From: JAKFWF01 sp963741505
GTDB taxonomy: Bacteria; Pseudomonadota; Alphaproteobacteria; Rhizobiales; Hyphomicrobiaceae
Direction: 5' to 3'
DNA length: 64,000 nucleotides
Assembly (NCBI GenBank): GCA_963741505.1
Contig: CAVUIJ010000011.1
Location: 62,001 to 126,000, forward strand
The notes below the pieces were generated by a model. It did not search any database and was not told the origin of the DNA. It saw only the letters and a list, made by a program, of their open reading frames with translations. The position numbers and the translations under genes are program-made. The stretch's first letter is position 1, and each line of letters opens with the position of its first letter. This document shows positions 1 through 7,973 of this stretch, one piece after another.

Positions 1-1
1 G

Positions 2-523
2 ACGGTGGCGACCGTTATCCAGATGGCGCTGATCGTCGCCGCGACCAGCCCGGCGACGGTGGTGTCGCTGGCGTTGCCGATGCTGTGCGCCGGGGTCGCC
101 GCACTGGGATACGGGCTGTACTTCGGGCTGCGGATGGGTGAAACGGCCGCCGATTTCAAGGGAGCGCCGGGTGACGCCTTCGACGTCAAGACGGCACTGG
201 TGCTGGCTGCGATGCTCGCGGTCATCCTCTTCGCCACCGCCGCGTTACGCGCGTGGCTCGGCGACAAGGGCATGGCTCTGGCTGCCGGTTTGGCCGGCTT
301 TGCCGATGTGCATGCGCCCGTTGCGTCGGTCGCAAGCCAGGTGGCGGCCGGCCGCCTCGGCGCAGCCGACGCGGTCTTGCCGGCGATGCTCGCCTTCACC
401 ACCAACTCGATCACCAAGATCGTGCTCGCCGTCGCCAGCGGCGCCAGGGACTTCGCCTTCCGCGTGGTTCCCGGCATCATCCTTGTTCTCGCGGCCGGCT
501 GGATCGGTGTATTGGTGCGCTGA
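2..523 (+). CDS. DUF4010/MgtC-type membrane protein, C-terminal part
   Basis: The frame is open to the left edge, so this is the 3' end of a longer gene; the GTG at position 5 is most likely internal. About 173 residues remain. They contain hydrophobic segments near residues 10-38, 65-82 and 155-171, and a stretch reading LAGFADVHAP followed by TTNSITKIVLA. That layout (G-x-A-D-hydrophobic segment, then N-x-x-x-K) resembles the C-terminal DUF4010 half of MgtC/SapB-family inner-membrane proteins, whose substrate is not established. It converges on the minus-strand hydrolase with an 18-base gap. The family call rests on motif resemblance only. Confidence 0.6.
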   Translation, partial: TVATVIQMALIVAATSPATVVSLALPMLCAGVAALGYGLYFGLRMGETAADFKGAPGDAFDVKTALVLAAMLAVILFATAALRAWLGDKGMALAAGLAGFADVHAPVASVASQVAAGRLGAADAVLPAMLAFTTNSITKIVLAVASGARDFAFRVVPGIILVLAAGWIGVLVR

Positions 524-541
524 TTTGGCAAGCTGCCGTTT

Positions 542-1429
542 TCATCGTCTTAGATTGGGCGTTGCGCCGGCTTCGCGAAACAGCATCTCCTGTTCGGCGA
601 CGACTGTGTTCCGCAGGATCCCGATCTTCGAAATCTCGACTTCGAGCGCGTCGCCGGGCTTCATCCAAAGCGGCGGCTTGCGAGCAAAGCCCACGCCTTC
701 CGGCGTGCCGGTGGCGATGATATCGCCTGGCATCAGCATCGCGTAGGCCGAGATGTATTCGATAATGTAGGGGATATCGAAAATGAAGTCGTTGGTCCGG
801 GTGTGCTGGACCTCGGTGCCGTTCAGCCGCGTACGCAGGTCGAGCAGCGTTGGATCGCCGATCTCGTCGGCGGTCACGATCCACGGCCCGAAGCTGCCCG
901 AGCGATAGAAGTTCTTGCCGACCGTCAAGCAGTGCTTGAATTGATAGTCGCGGATGCTGCCGTCCATCAGGATGGAATAGCCGGCCACATGGGATAGCGC
1001 ATCTTTCTGCTTGATGTGCCGGCCACCCCTGCCGATGACCAGCGCGAGTTCCCCCTCGAAGTCGAAGTCGCCGGAGACGATGGGGCGGATGATCGGCTCG
1101 GCCGTCGCCACAATCGAGCGCGCCAGGCGCAGGAACATGCTCGGAAATTCGGGCAGCTTGCCTGCCACCTCGGCGACGTGACCCTTGTAGTTGCGGCCGA
1201 CGCAGAAATAGTTCGCAGCGTCAGGCATGGGCACCTGCAAGGTGACGTCGGCGAGCTTGAGGTCCGCGGCGGCACCGGCCGCGGCCACCTTCACTTCATC
1301 CAGCGCATTGGCGGCCAATGCCGTCAATAGCGTCGGGTATTTGAGCCGCCGACCGAGATCGACGACGGCATCGCCCACCACCGCGCCATAGCTGTGAAAG
1401 CCGCCGTGAGTGAAGCTCGCCAGTCTCAT
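542..1429 (-). CDS. fumarylacetoacetate hydrolase family protein (probable fumarylpyruvate hydrolase)
   Basis: This 295-residue protein has the FAH fold. The N-terminal section ends near VGRNYKGHVAE, and the catalytic section carries FEGELALVIG, GYSILMDGSIRDYQ and the C-terminal TGTPEGVGFARKPP loop. The acidic metal ligands of the family lie in the FEGELA segment and the Asp of the MDGSIRD segment. The family cleaves C-C bonds in acylpyruvates. Gentisate dioxygenase, a maleylpyruvate/maleylacetoacetate isomerase and 3-hydroxybenzoate 6-hydroxylase are encoded at 6-9 kb, so fumarylpyruvate to fumarate plus pyruvate is the likely reaction. That substrate is inferred from context. It is transcribed away from the ABC importer, sharing the 1430-1804 intergenic region. 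Confidence 0.85.
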   Translation of the reverse strand: MRLASFTHGGFHSYGAVVGDAVVDLGRRLKYPTLLTALAANALDEVKVAAAGAAADLKLADVTLQVPMPDAANYFCVGRNYKGHVAEVAGKLPEFPSMFLRLARSIVATAEPIIRPIVSGDFDFEGELALVIGRGGRHIKQKDALSHVAGYSILMDGSIRDYQFKHCLTVGKNFYRSGSFGPWIVTADEIGDPTLLDLRTRLNGTEVQHTRTNDFIFDIPYIIEYISAYAMLMPGDIIATGTPEGVGFARKPPLWMKPGDALEVEISKIGILRNTVVAEQEMLFREAGATPNLRR

Positions 1430-1804
1430 GACCGCTAATCCTTCTCGAATTATTGCGCTGCAACAGCCTGGGTTGGCATCCGCCGCATCTTTTCGCGGCG
1501 CGCTGCAGTTGCCTTCTTGTCGACCCTACGACTTGCCGGATCGATGACGACGCCATAATCGCGGCTTGCGCCTTGCGACCGTAACGTCGCTATCGAACAC
1601 GTCTTCGATCACGCGATCGACGCCGCGCCCGCAGGCCGGCCCGCGACTGCCGACCTGCGCGATGACCACCGACCACACTCAGCAAGGAGAACAAGCGCAC
1701 CAAGGAATGCCTATCGTCGAACACGTATTGCCTGAGGGATCGTAACGTGCGCTAATCCGGCAACCAAACAAAAGAGTACAAAAGCTACTCTGGGGGACTC
1801 GCAT
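1430..1804. other. divergent intergenic region between the FAH-family gene and the ABC importer
   Basis: No complete gene is visible. The stretch must hold both promoters. A short reading frame at 1707-1745 starts with PIVEHVLPEG, reminiscent of the N-terminus of 4-oxalocrotonate tautomerases, but it stops after 12 codons. An inverted repeat lies at 1773-1791. Confidence 0.5.
1773..1791. promoter_or_regulatory. inverted repeat upstream of the importer operon
   Basis: The arms AGAGTA and TACTCT are separated by seven bases, 13 bases before the TTG start of the permease. It could be an operator or a weak RNA hairpin near the ribosome-binding site (GGGGGA). The function is inferred from position only. 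Confidence 0.3.
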
Positions 1805-3607
1805 TTGACTGCTGAGCTACGGCCTGTTGCCGAACAGGCCTCGGGCCATGCCATCGAAACCGCCGGGATCGCCGTCACCGGCAGGGGCAAGAGTGCGGCC
1901 CGGCGCCTAGGCGGCGGGGCATGGATCGCCTTGTTGTTGGCGATTCTCTCGTTCCTGGTCGTCTATCCGGTGCTGATGCTGCTGCTTGGCGCATTGACCG
2001 ACACTAATCCTGTGATCGACGGCTTCGGCTCATTCCGGCTTTCGCTCGACAACTTCACCAAGGTGCTCGGCAATCCGAACGTCGCCGACGCGATGCTCAA
2101 TTCGCTGATCGCCTGCGCCGGCGGCACGGCGATCGCCGTCGTGATCGGGCTGTTCTTCGCCTGGATCGTGGTGCGCACCGATACCCCGGCGAAGGGCTTC
2201 ATCGCCGCCGCGAGCATGGTGCCGCTGTTCGTGCCGCCACTGGTAGCTGGCATCGCCTGGGTGATCCTCGGTTCGCCGAAGACCGGCCTGATCAATACCA
2301 TGCTGAATTGGGCCGGCAGCGACTTGCGGTTTGATTTCTACACCATGCCTGGGCTGATCTTCGTGTTCGGCATCTACTACGCGCCCTACGTCTACATGTT
2401 CGTCGCGCCGGCCTTGCGCAATATGGACCCGAGCCTGGAGGAAGCCTCCGAGATCGCCGGCGCCAGCGCATTCTCGACGCTGTTCAGCGTGACGTTTCCG
2501 CTGATCGCACCGGCGATCATCTCCGGCATGCTGCTGTCGTTCGTGGTCATGCTCGGTATCTACGGTATCCCGGCAGCGCTCGGTGCGCCAGCCAACATCG
2601 CTGTGCTGACGACCTACATCTTCAAGCTGACGGCGTGGAGCCCGCCACTCTATTCGACGGCAGCGGCAGTCGCCATTCTGCTGATGATCGTGACCGGCAT
2701 TCTCGTCTGGCTGCAGCAGAAGGTGCTGTCGGGCCGCAGCTTCACGACCGTCGCCGGCAAGGCGTTTCGGCCACGCAGCCTGAAGCTTGGGCCCTGGCGC
2801 TGGCTCACGCTGGCGCTGGCGCTGGTCTATCTGTTCGTGGTCGTGGTGCTGCCGACGCTGGCATTGTTTGTTGCCGCGTTCCGCAAGTTCATGTTCGTTC
2901 GCGATGCCGCGAGCCTGGTCGATTTGAGGCAATATTCGCTGGTGCACTTCGATAGCGTGCTCGACAACCCACTGACGTTGCGCTCGATCTGGAACACCAT
3001 GAAGGTCGGCGTGATCACGGCACTGATCGGCGGCGTGCTGTCGTTCGCGATCGGCTACACCATCCATCGCACCAGGCTCGCCGGGCGGGGCCTTGTCGAC
3101 CTGTTGTCGACATTGCCGGTGGCGATCCCGGGGCTCGTCATCGGCGTCGCCTACCTGTGGGCCTGGATCGGCCTGCCGGGCGGGCTCTACGGCACCATCT
3201 GGATCCTGGCGCTGGCGTTCGTCGCGCGCTTCGTGCCGGATACGGTCAAGGCGCTGTCGACCTCGTTTTTGCAGATCCATCGCGAGTTGGAGGAAGCCGC
3301 CTGGATCTCGGGGGCGGGGCTCATCGCAACCATCCGCACCATCGTGCTGCCGCTGGCACGGCCGGGCGTGCTGGCCGCGATGACACTGCTGTTCGTGCTG
3401 GCGATCCGCGAACTCGGCTCGTCGCTGTTTCTCTATTCGAGCGATACGACCGTGATGGCGGTACTGTTGCTCGACTATTATGAAGGCGGCAACATCGGCA
3501 AGGCTGCCGCCTTCAGCCTGATCCAGACGGCCTTGCTTGGCGTGCTGATTGGAATTGCCAATTGGCTGTCGAGCGGTTCGTCGCAAACCGTCGGCAAGGC
3601 CGGTTGA
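1805..3607 (+). CDS. ferric-iron/organic-anion type ABC transporter permease (fused two-domain)
   Basis: The 600-residue inner-membrane protein has two binding-protein-dependent permease halves in one chain, as in FbpB/AfuB-type importers. Each half carries an EAA cytoplasmic loop: EEASEIAGASAF around residues 212-237 and EEAAWISGAGLI around 496-520. The first transmembrane helix is at about 40-62, preceded by a polar N-terminus of about 35 residues. Translation appears to start at a TTG preceded by GGGGGA. It is the first gene of a three-gene importer followed by its binding protein and ATPase. The position between gentisate-pathway genes suggests uptake of an aromatic or other organic acid rather than iron; that is inference. 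Confidence 0.88.
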   Translation: MTAELRPVAEQASGHAIETAGIAVTGRGKSAARRLGGGAWIALLLAILSFLVVYPVLMLLLGALTDTNPVIDGFGSFRLSLDNFTKVLGNPNVADAMLNSLIACAGGTAIAVVIGLFFAWIVVRTDTPAKGFIAAASMVPLFVPPLVAGIAWVILGSPKTGLINTMLNWAGSDLRFDFYTMPGLIFVFGIYYAPYVYMFVAPALRNMDPSLEEASEIAGASAFSTLFSVTFPLIAPAIISGMLLSFVVMLGIYGIPAALGAPANIAVLTTYIFKLTAWSPPLYSTAAAVAILLMIVTGILVWLQQKVLSGRSFTTVAGKAFRPRSLKLGPWRWLTLALALVYLFVVVVLPTLALFVAAFRKFMFVRDAASLVDLRQYSLVHFDSVLDNPLTLRSIWNTMKVGVITALIGGVLSFAIGYTIHRTRLAGRGLVDLLSTLPVAIPGLVIGVAYLWAWIGLPGGLYGTIWILALAFVARFVPDTVKALSTSFLQIHRELEEAAWISGAGLIATIRTIVLPLARPGVLAAMTLLFVLAIRELGSSLFLYSSDTTVMAVLLLDYYEGGNIGKAAAFSLIQTALLGVLIGIANWLSSGSSQTVGKAG

Positions 3608-3648
3608 TCAACCCAGCCCCTATCCAAGGTGAGAAAGTGGAGGAGACA

Positions 3649-4683
3649 ATGGCTCGATATCTCAGGTCACTGGCAGTCGCGGCGCTGGCCAGCGCTGGAA
3701 TGTGGGGCGCGGGGCCCGTCCACGCGCAGGCCGAATTCGGCTCGCCCGAGCTGATCGCCGCCGCCAAGAAGGAAGGCAAGGTCGTGTACTACACGGCCAA
3801 TTTTGCCGAAGTCGAGCAGATGGTGATCAAGGCCTTCAACAAGCGCTTTCCCGAGATCAAGGTCGAAATGGTGCGGGCGCCAGGCGGGCAGCTGATCACG
3901 CGCATCAAGACCGAGGCCGCCGCCAACAAGCTCTCGGCCGACGTGATCAACCACTCCGATCGCGGCCTGATGCTCGAGCTGAACGACCTGTTCATGGACT
4001 ATGCGCCGCCGAATGCCGCCGACTACCGCCCGGACGTGTTAATTTCACCAAAGCTGTGGCCCGGCGCGACCATCGCCTGGTCGATCGCCTACAACACGGC
4101 GCTGGTCAAGAACCCGCCGAAGACCTGGATGGATCTGACCAAGCCCGAATACAAGGGCAAGCAGATCGGCCAGGTGGTCGCGCCATCTGGCGGCACGACC
4201 TGGACGCGCGCGATGTTCGAGCGCCAGGTGCTGGGTGATGACTACTACGCCAAGCAAGCCGCGAACGAGAACATCCTCTATCCTTCGGGTGCCCCCGCCT
4301 CCGACGCGCTGGTGCGCGGCGAAATCTCGATTGCGCCGCTGCTCTACAACATCATCTTCACCAAGATCAAAGAAGGCGCGCCAGCCGAGGCCGTCTTTCC
4401 GCCGGAAGGCGTGCCGATCAACCCTTACGCCGACGGCATTCCCAAGACCGCGGCGAACCCCAATGCAGCCAAGCTGTTCATGAACTGGCGGCTGTCGAAA
4501 GAGGGGCAGGCATTCATGATCACCGAGCTCGGCAATGTAACCTCGCTGAAGGAGGCGCCGGTTTATCCGAAGGGCTGGGATCCCAAGGTGGTCAAGGTGT
4601 GGGTGCCGAACTTCGAGCAGTACAACAAGCTGCGCGACCAGTGGATCGAGGACTGGAACAAGACCTACAAGTATCGCCAATAG
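3649..4683 (+). CDS. periplasmic substrate-binding protein of the ABC importer (extracellular type 1)
   Basis: The 344-residue protein has a clear signal peptide: an MARYLRS n-region, an alanine-rich core and cleavage after VHA near residue 24. The mature part begins FGSPELIAAAKKEGKVVYYTANF, which is typical of Fe3+/spermidine-type (family 1) binding proteins. The ATG at 3649 was chosen because AGGAG lies eight bases upstream and the signal peptide begins there; an in-frame extension upstream overlaps the permease. It sits 41 bases after the permease and 11 bases before the ATPase. The ligand cannot be read from sequence, and neighbours suggest an aromatic or carboxylate compound. Confidence 0.88.
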   Translation: MARYLRSLAVAALASAGMWGAGPVHAQAEFGSPELIAAAKKEGKVVYYTANFAEVEQMVIKAFNKRFPEIKVEMVRAPGGQLITRIKTEAAANKLSADVINHSDRGLMLELNDLFMDYAPPNAADYRPDVLISPKLWPGATIAWSIAYNTALVKNPPKTWMDLTKPEYKGKQIGQVVAPSGGTTWTRAMFERQVLGDDYYAKQAANENILYPSGAPASDALVRGEISIAPLLYNIIFTKIKEGAPAEAVFPPEGVPINPYADGIPKTAANPNAAKLFMNWRLSKEGQAFMITELGNVTSLKEAPVYPKGWDPKVVKVWVPNFEQYNKLRDQWIEDWNKTYKYRQ

Positions 4684-4694
4684 GGGCTGGATTG

Positions 4695-5798
4695 ATGTCG
4701 GCGACACTCGAGGTTCGCGATCTGCGCAAGGACTTTTCCGTCGGCCGGCCGGCGGTCGACGGCGTCAGCTTCGCGGTCCCGGCCGGCGAGATCGTAGTAC
4801 TGCTGGGGCCATCGGGCTGCGGCAAGACGACGACGCTGCGCTGCATCGCCGGCCTCGAGCACCCAACCGCCGGCGAGATCAGCATCGGGGCTGAGATGGT
4901 ATCGCAGCCGGCGGCCGGCATTCTGGTGCCGCCACGGCTGCGCAACATCGGCATGGTGTTTCAATCCTACGCCGTCTGGCCGCACATGACGGTTCGCCAG
5001 AACGTCGCCTACCCGTTGAAGCAACGCCGCGCGCGCCGGGAGGATGCCGGCCGCAAGGTGGCCGAAGTGCTCGAACTGGTCGGCTTGACCGAGTACGCGG
5101 ATCGCTCGGTGGTGTCGTTGTCGGGCGGGCAGATGCAGCGCGTGGCACTCGCGCGCGCGCTGGTCTACCGGCCGCAACTGCTACTGCTCGACGAGCCGCT
5201 GTCCAACCTCGACGCCAAGCTGCGGTTGCGTCTGCGCGACGACTTGCGCCGTATCCTCAAACTCGCCGGCATGACGGCGCTTTACGTCACCCACGACCAG
5301 GCCGAGGCGGTGGCACTCGGCGACCGCATCGGCGTCATGCGGAATGGCAAACTGCTGCAGTTGGGCACGGCGGACGAGATCTACAACCGGCCGGCGGAAC
5401 TGTTCGTGGCGAACTTCACTGGCGCGACCAACGAGCTGCTCGGCACGTTGACCGAGCGGCGGGCCGCAACAGGGATCATCGATCTAGGCAACCAGCAAAC
5501 GATCGAGGCGACGCTGGTGCATCAACTCAACGCCGGCGACAAGGTGCGGATTGCGCTGCGGCCGGAAAACGTCGCGCTCGCTCGCCACGACGCCGTCAAT
5601 TCGTCTCCGGCGCGGGTGCTCGAGCGGCGCTATCTCGGCACGCAGACGGTGTACGACATCGAATTCGCCGGTCGGCGGCTGGAGGCGCTCGAACTCGGTA
5701 CCGCGGCGAGGCATGCCGCCGGCAGCGAGGTCATGGTATCGTTGCCGGCGGCAGGCTTGTGGGCGTATCGCGACCAAGGCCCGATTGCGTCGGACTGA
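4695..5798 (+). CDS. ABC transporter ATP-binding protein (PotA/FbpC type)
   Basis: This 367-residue ATPase has Walker A GPSGCGKTT at residues 38-46, the Q-loop in VFQSYAVWPHMTV, signature LSGGQMQR near 142 and Walker B LLLLDEPLSNLD near 161-172. The switch histidine is in YVTHDQAEA. A C-terminal regulatory (TOBE-like) domain fills residues about 240-360, as in the PotA/FbpC/MalK class. The start at 4695 follows a GGGG stretch and comes directly after the binding-protein stop. It completes a permease, binding protein and ATPase operon. Confidence 0.92.
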   Translation: MSATLEVRDLRKDFSVGRPAVDGVSFAVPAGEIVVLLGPSGCGKTTTLRCIAGLEHPTAGEISIGAEMVSQPAAGILVPPRLRNIGMVFQSYAVWPHMTVRQNVAYPLKQRRARREDAGRKVAEVLELVGLTEYADRSVVSLSGGQMQRVALARALVYRPQLLLLDEPLSNLDAKLRLRLRDDLRRILKLAGMTALYVTHDQAEAVALGDRIGVMRNGKLLQLGTADEIYNRPAELFVANFTGATNELLGTLTERRAATGIIDLGNQQTIEATLVHQLNAGDKVRIALRPENVALARHDAVNSSPARVLERRYLGTQTVYDIEFAGRRLEALELGTAARHAAGSEVMVSLPAAGLWAYRDQGPIASD

Positions 5799-6139
5799 CG
5801 GTTGGGTGTTCGCCGTCGGACGATGACTGTTGCGGCAGTTGGCCTGTCGGCGCCAATGGTCGGCCCCTGCCGGTGACATGGCTCCACCCATTGCCAAAAC
5901 CGCGCGGTTCGCCGTGGAGCATTGTCGACCACGCTTGCCGGGCCGAGGCGGTAGTTCCGAGGGGTGCAGCCGGAATCGTGACGCGCACAGCCAAGCTCAT
6001 GATAGTAAATAGCAAAAATAACAAGTATAACTATAATATGTATAGTATGGACGTGCATACTAACAGTGCGTATTGATCTGCGCCAGCGAGACCCTTAGAG
6101 CCCACGCACTCGTATCGTTCACCAGGAGGAGATGCGCCG
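5799..6139. other. intergenic region with an AT-rich promoter segment before the gentisate genes
   Basis: There is no gene here. Positions 6000-6075 are sharply AT-rich against the GC-rich background and hold the inverted repeat at 6044-6061. This is the likely promoter/operator zone for gentisate dioxygenase. A ribosome-binding AGGAGGAG sits at 6123-6130. Confidence 0.5.
6044..6061. promoter_or_regulatory. palindromic operator candidate upstream of gentisate dioxygenase
   Basis: The 6-bp arms AGTATG and CATACT flank a six-base spacer inside the only strongly AT-rich patch of the region, about 80 bases before the start codon. This resembles binding sites of dimeric regulators controlling aromatic catabolism, but no regulator gene is adjacent and none is assigned. 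Confidence 0.4.
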
Positions 6140-7186
6140 ATGTCGACCAAGCTCGGTACCTTGGAGGAACTGCCGCAGGACTATCGCGATGCCATGGGCC
6201 GCGCCGGCATTGGTCCGTTGTGGCCGCAGATGCGCACCGCCTTGCCGCATGACGCGCCGCAGCCTGTTACCAAATCCCATCTCTGGTCGTTCTCGGATGT
6301 GCGCCCGCTGCTGCTGCGCGCCGGCGAGCTGACGCCGGTGGAAAAGGCAGAGCGTCGTGTCCTGTTCCTGCGCGACCCGGGCCGCGGACCCAACACCATG
6401 CAGGCCACTTCCACGATCTATGTCGGTTTCCAGCTGTTGCTGCCGGGTGAGACCGCCCCGGCCCACAAACACACGCCGAGCGCCGCGCGCATCGCCGTCG
6501 AGGGCGAGGGCGCCTACACCGTCGTCGACGGCGAGAAGCTGCCGATGCAGGCCGGCGACCTGATCCTGACGCCTGGCGGCTGCTGGCACGATCACGGCCA
6601 CAGTGGCAAGGAACCGGTGATCTGGCTCGATGCGCTCGACCTGCCGCTGTTCGTCTATCTCGAAGGCTCCTACGCGGTCGAAGCGCCGCTGCAGACCCCG
6701 CGCAATCGCCCCGATGCCTCCGAGGTCGAATATCGGGCCGCCGGCCTCGCGCCGGTGCGCCGCCGCGACCGGGCCTTGCCATCCGCCTACCCGATGATGC
6801 GATTTCCCTGGGCGCGTACGGAGGCTTCGCTGCGCCGGCTGGCCGAGCACAACGGCGGCGAGACCGCCGAACTCGACTACATCAACCCCGAGACCGGGCA
6901 AAGCTGCCTGCCGACAATGGGCTTCACCGCCATGATGCTGCGGCCCGGCGATGTCTGTCGCCCGCCGCTGCGGTCGGCGAGTGCCGTGTTCCATGTCGTC
7001 GCCGGGCGTGGTGTCTCGACGATCAACGGCAAGGCGCACACCTGGGGACCGAAGGACACATTCTCGGCGCCGGTGTTCGCAGCGATCGAACACAAGGCGA
7101 CCGCCGACGAGCCGGCATTCCTGATCCGCATCCACGATGCGCCGTTACAGGAAAAGCTCGGCTACTACGAAGAGCGTGCGCGATGA
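6140..7186 (+). CDS. gentisate 1,2-dioxygenase
   Basis: This 348-residue bicupin Fe(II) dioxygenase would open the ring of gentisate to maleylpyruvate. The N-terminal cupin shows HKH at residues 109-111 and His150 in GGCWHDHGH, the expected iron ligands, with the GD-hydrophobic strand (QAGDLILTPGG) between them. A second cupin-like segment lies at about 270-330 (FHVVAGRGVSTING). Length and order match the family. The ATG follows an AGGAGGAG site. Next to it are the isomerase and hydroxylase of the same pathway. Confidence 0.9.
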   Translation: MSTKLGTLEELPQDYRDAMGRAGIGPLWPQMRTALPHDAPQPVTKSHLWSFSDVRPLLLRAGELTPVEKAERRVLFLRDPGRGPNTMQATSTIYVGFQLLLPGETAPAHKHTPSAARIAVEGEGAYTVVDGEKLPMQAGDLILTPGGCWHDHGHSGKEPVIWLDALDLPLFVYLEGSYAVEAPLQTPRNRPDASEVEYRAAGLAPVRRRDRALPSAYPMMRFPWARTEASLRRLAEHNGGETAELDYINPETGQSCLPTMGFTAMMLRPGDVCRPPLRSASAVFHVVAGRGVSTINGKAHTWGPKDTFSAPVFAAIEHKATADEPAFLIRIHDAPLQEKLGYYEERAR

Positions 7187-7292
7187 CCGCGACTAGCCTG
7201 GCGCCGGCAACCCTGCGGGTCGTCGCACCAGGTTAAAGTCCTGCGTCCGGTCAATTGAAGCTGTTGAAGTCCACATCAATGGGAGCACGGTC

Positions 7293-7934
7293 ATGCGTTT
7301 GTTCGGCTACTTTCGCTCGTCCGCAGCGTATCGCTGCCGCATCGCCTTCAACCTCAAGGGGGTGACGCCGGAGTTCGTGCCGGTGCATCTACGCAAGGGT
7401 GAGCACAGAGCGGCGGATTATCTCGGACGCAATCCACAAGGGCTCGTGCCGGCGCTTGAAACAGATGGGACGTTGCTGACCCAGTCGCTGGCCATCATCG
7501 AGTGGCTGGACGAGACCCGGGCCGAGCCACCGTTGCTGCCGAGAGGACCGATCGAGCGCGCCCAGGTGCGAGCCCTTGCGCTGTCGATCGCCTGCGACAT
7601 CCATCCACTGCAGAACCTGCGGGTTCTGAGCTACCTCAGAGGCGAATTGAAGCAGGATCAGGCGGCGCTCGATCGCTGGTGCCGGCACTGGATCGAACTC
7701 GGACTGGCGGCGTTCGAGACCACCCTGGCGAAATCTGGCACGACACGCGCGTTCTGCTTCGGCGACCAGCCGACGCTCGCCGACATCTGCCTCGTGCCGC
7801 AGGTCTTTTCGGCGGCGCGCTTCGGTGCCGACGTAAGCGATCTCGTCAATATCCAGCGCATTATGAGCTCCTGCGATGCGCACCCTGCGTTCGCAGCCGC
7901 TCATCCGTCGCGGCAGCCGGACGCGGAAGCCTGA
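7293..7934 (+). CDS. maleylacetoacetate/maleylpyruvate isomerase (zeta-class GST)
   Basis: The 213-residue protein begins with a thioredoxin-like GST N-domain. SSAAYRCRIAFNLKG at about 9-23 is the zeta-class active-site region, normally S-S-C-x-x-x-R, with Ala-Ala-Tyr here in place of the usual Cys. The glutathione-binding TQSLAIIEWL follows near 62-71, then an all-helical C-domain. Zeta GSTs isomerise maleylacetoacetate or, in the gentisate pathway, maleylpyruvate to fumarylpyruvate. Placement between gentisate dioxygenase and 3-hydroxybenzoate hydroxylase favours the second substrate. The start follows GGGAG with good spacing. Confidence 0.85.
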   Translation: MRLFGYFRSSAAYRCRIAFNLKGVTPEFVPVHLRKGEHRAADYLGRNPQGLVPALETDGTLLTQSLAIIEWLDETRAEPPLLPRGPIERAQVRALALSIACDIHPLQNLRVLSYLRGELKQDQAALDRWCRHWIELGLAAFETTLAKSGTTRAFCFGDQPTLADICLVPQVFSAARFGADVSDLVNIQRIMSSCDAHPAFAAAHPSRQPDAEA

Positions 7935-7973
7935 CACGCCGCTCGAACCTCGGCTCGCACGGAGGAGTTCGAA

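Noticed and set aside
2030..3586. A 518-codon minus-strand frame across the importer permease
   Set aside because: It lies wholly inside the permease gene, is rich in Arg, Gln and His, and has no motif. The permease on the other strand has clear EAA loops.
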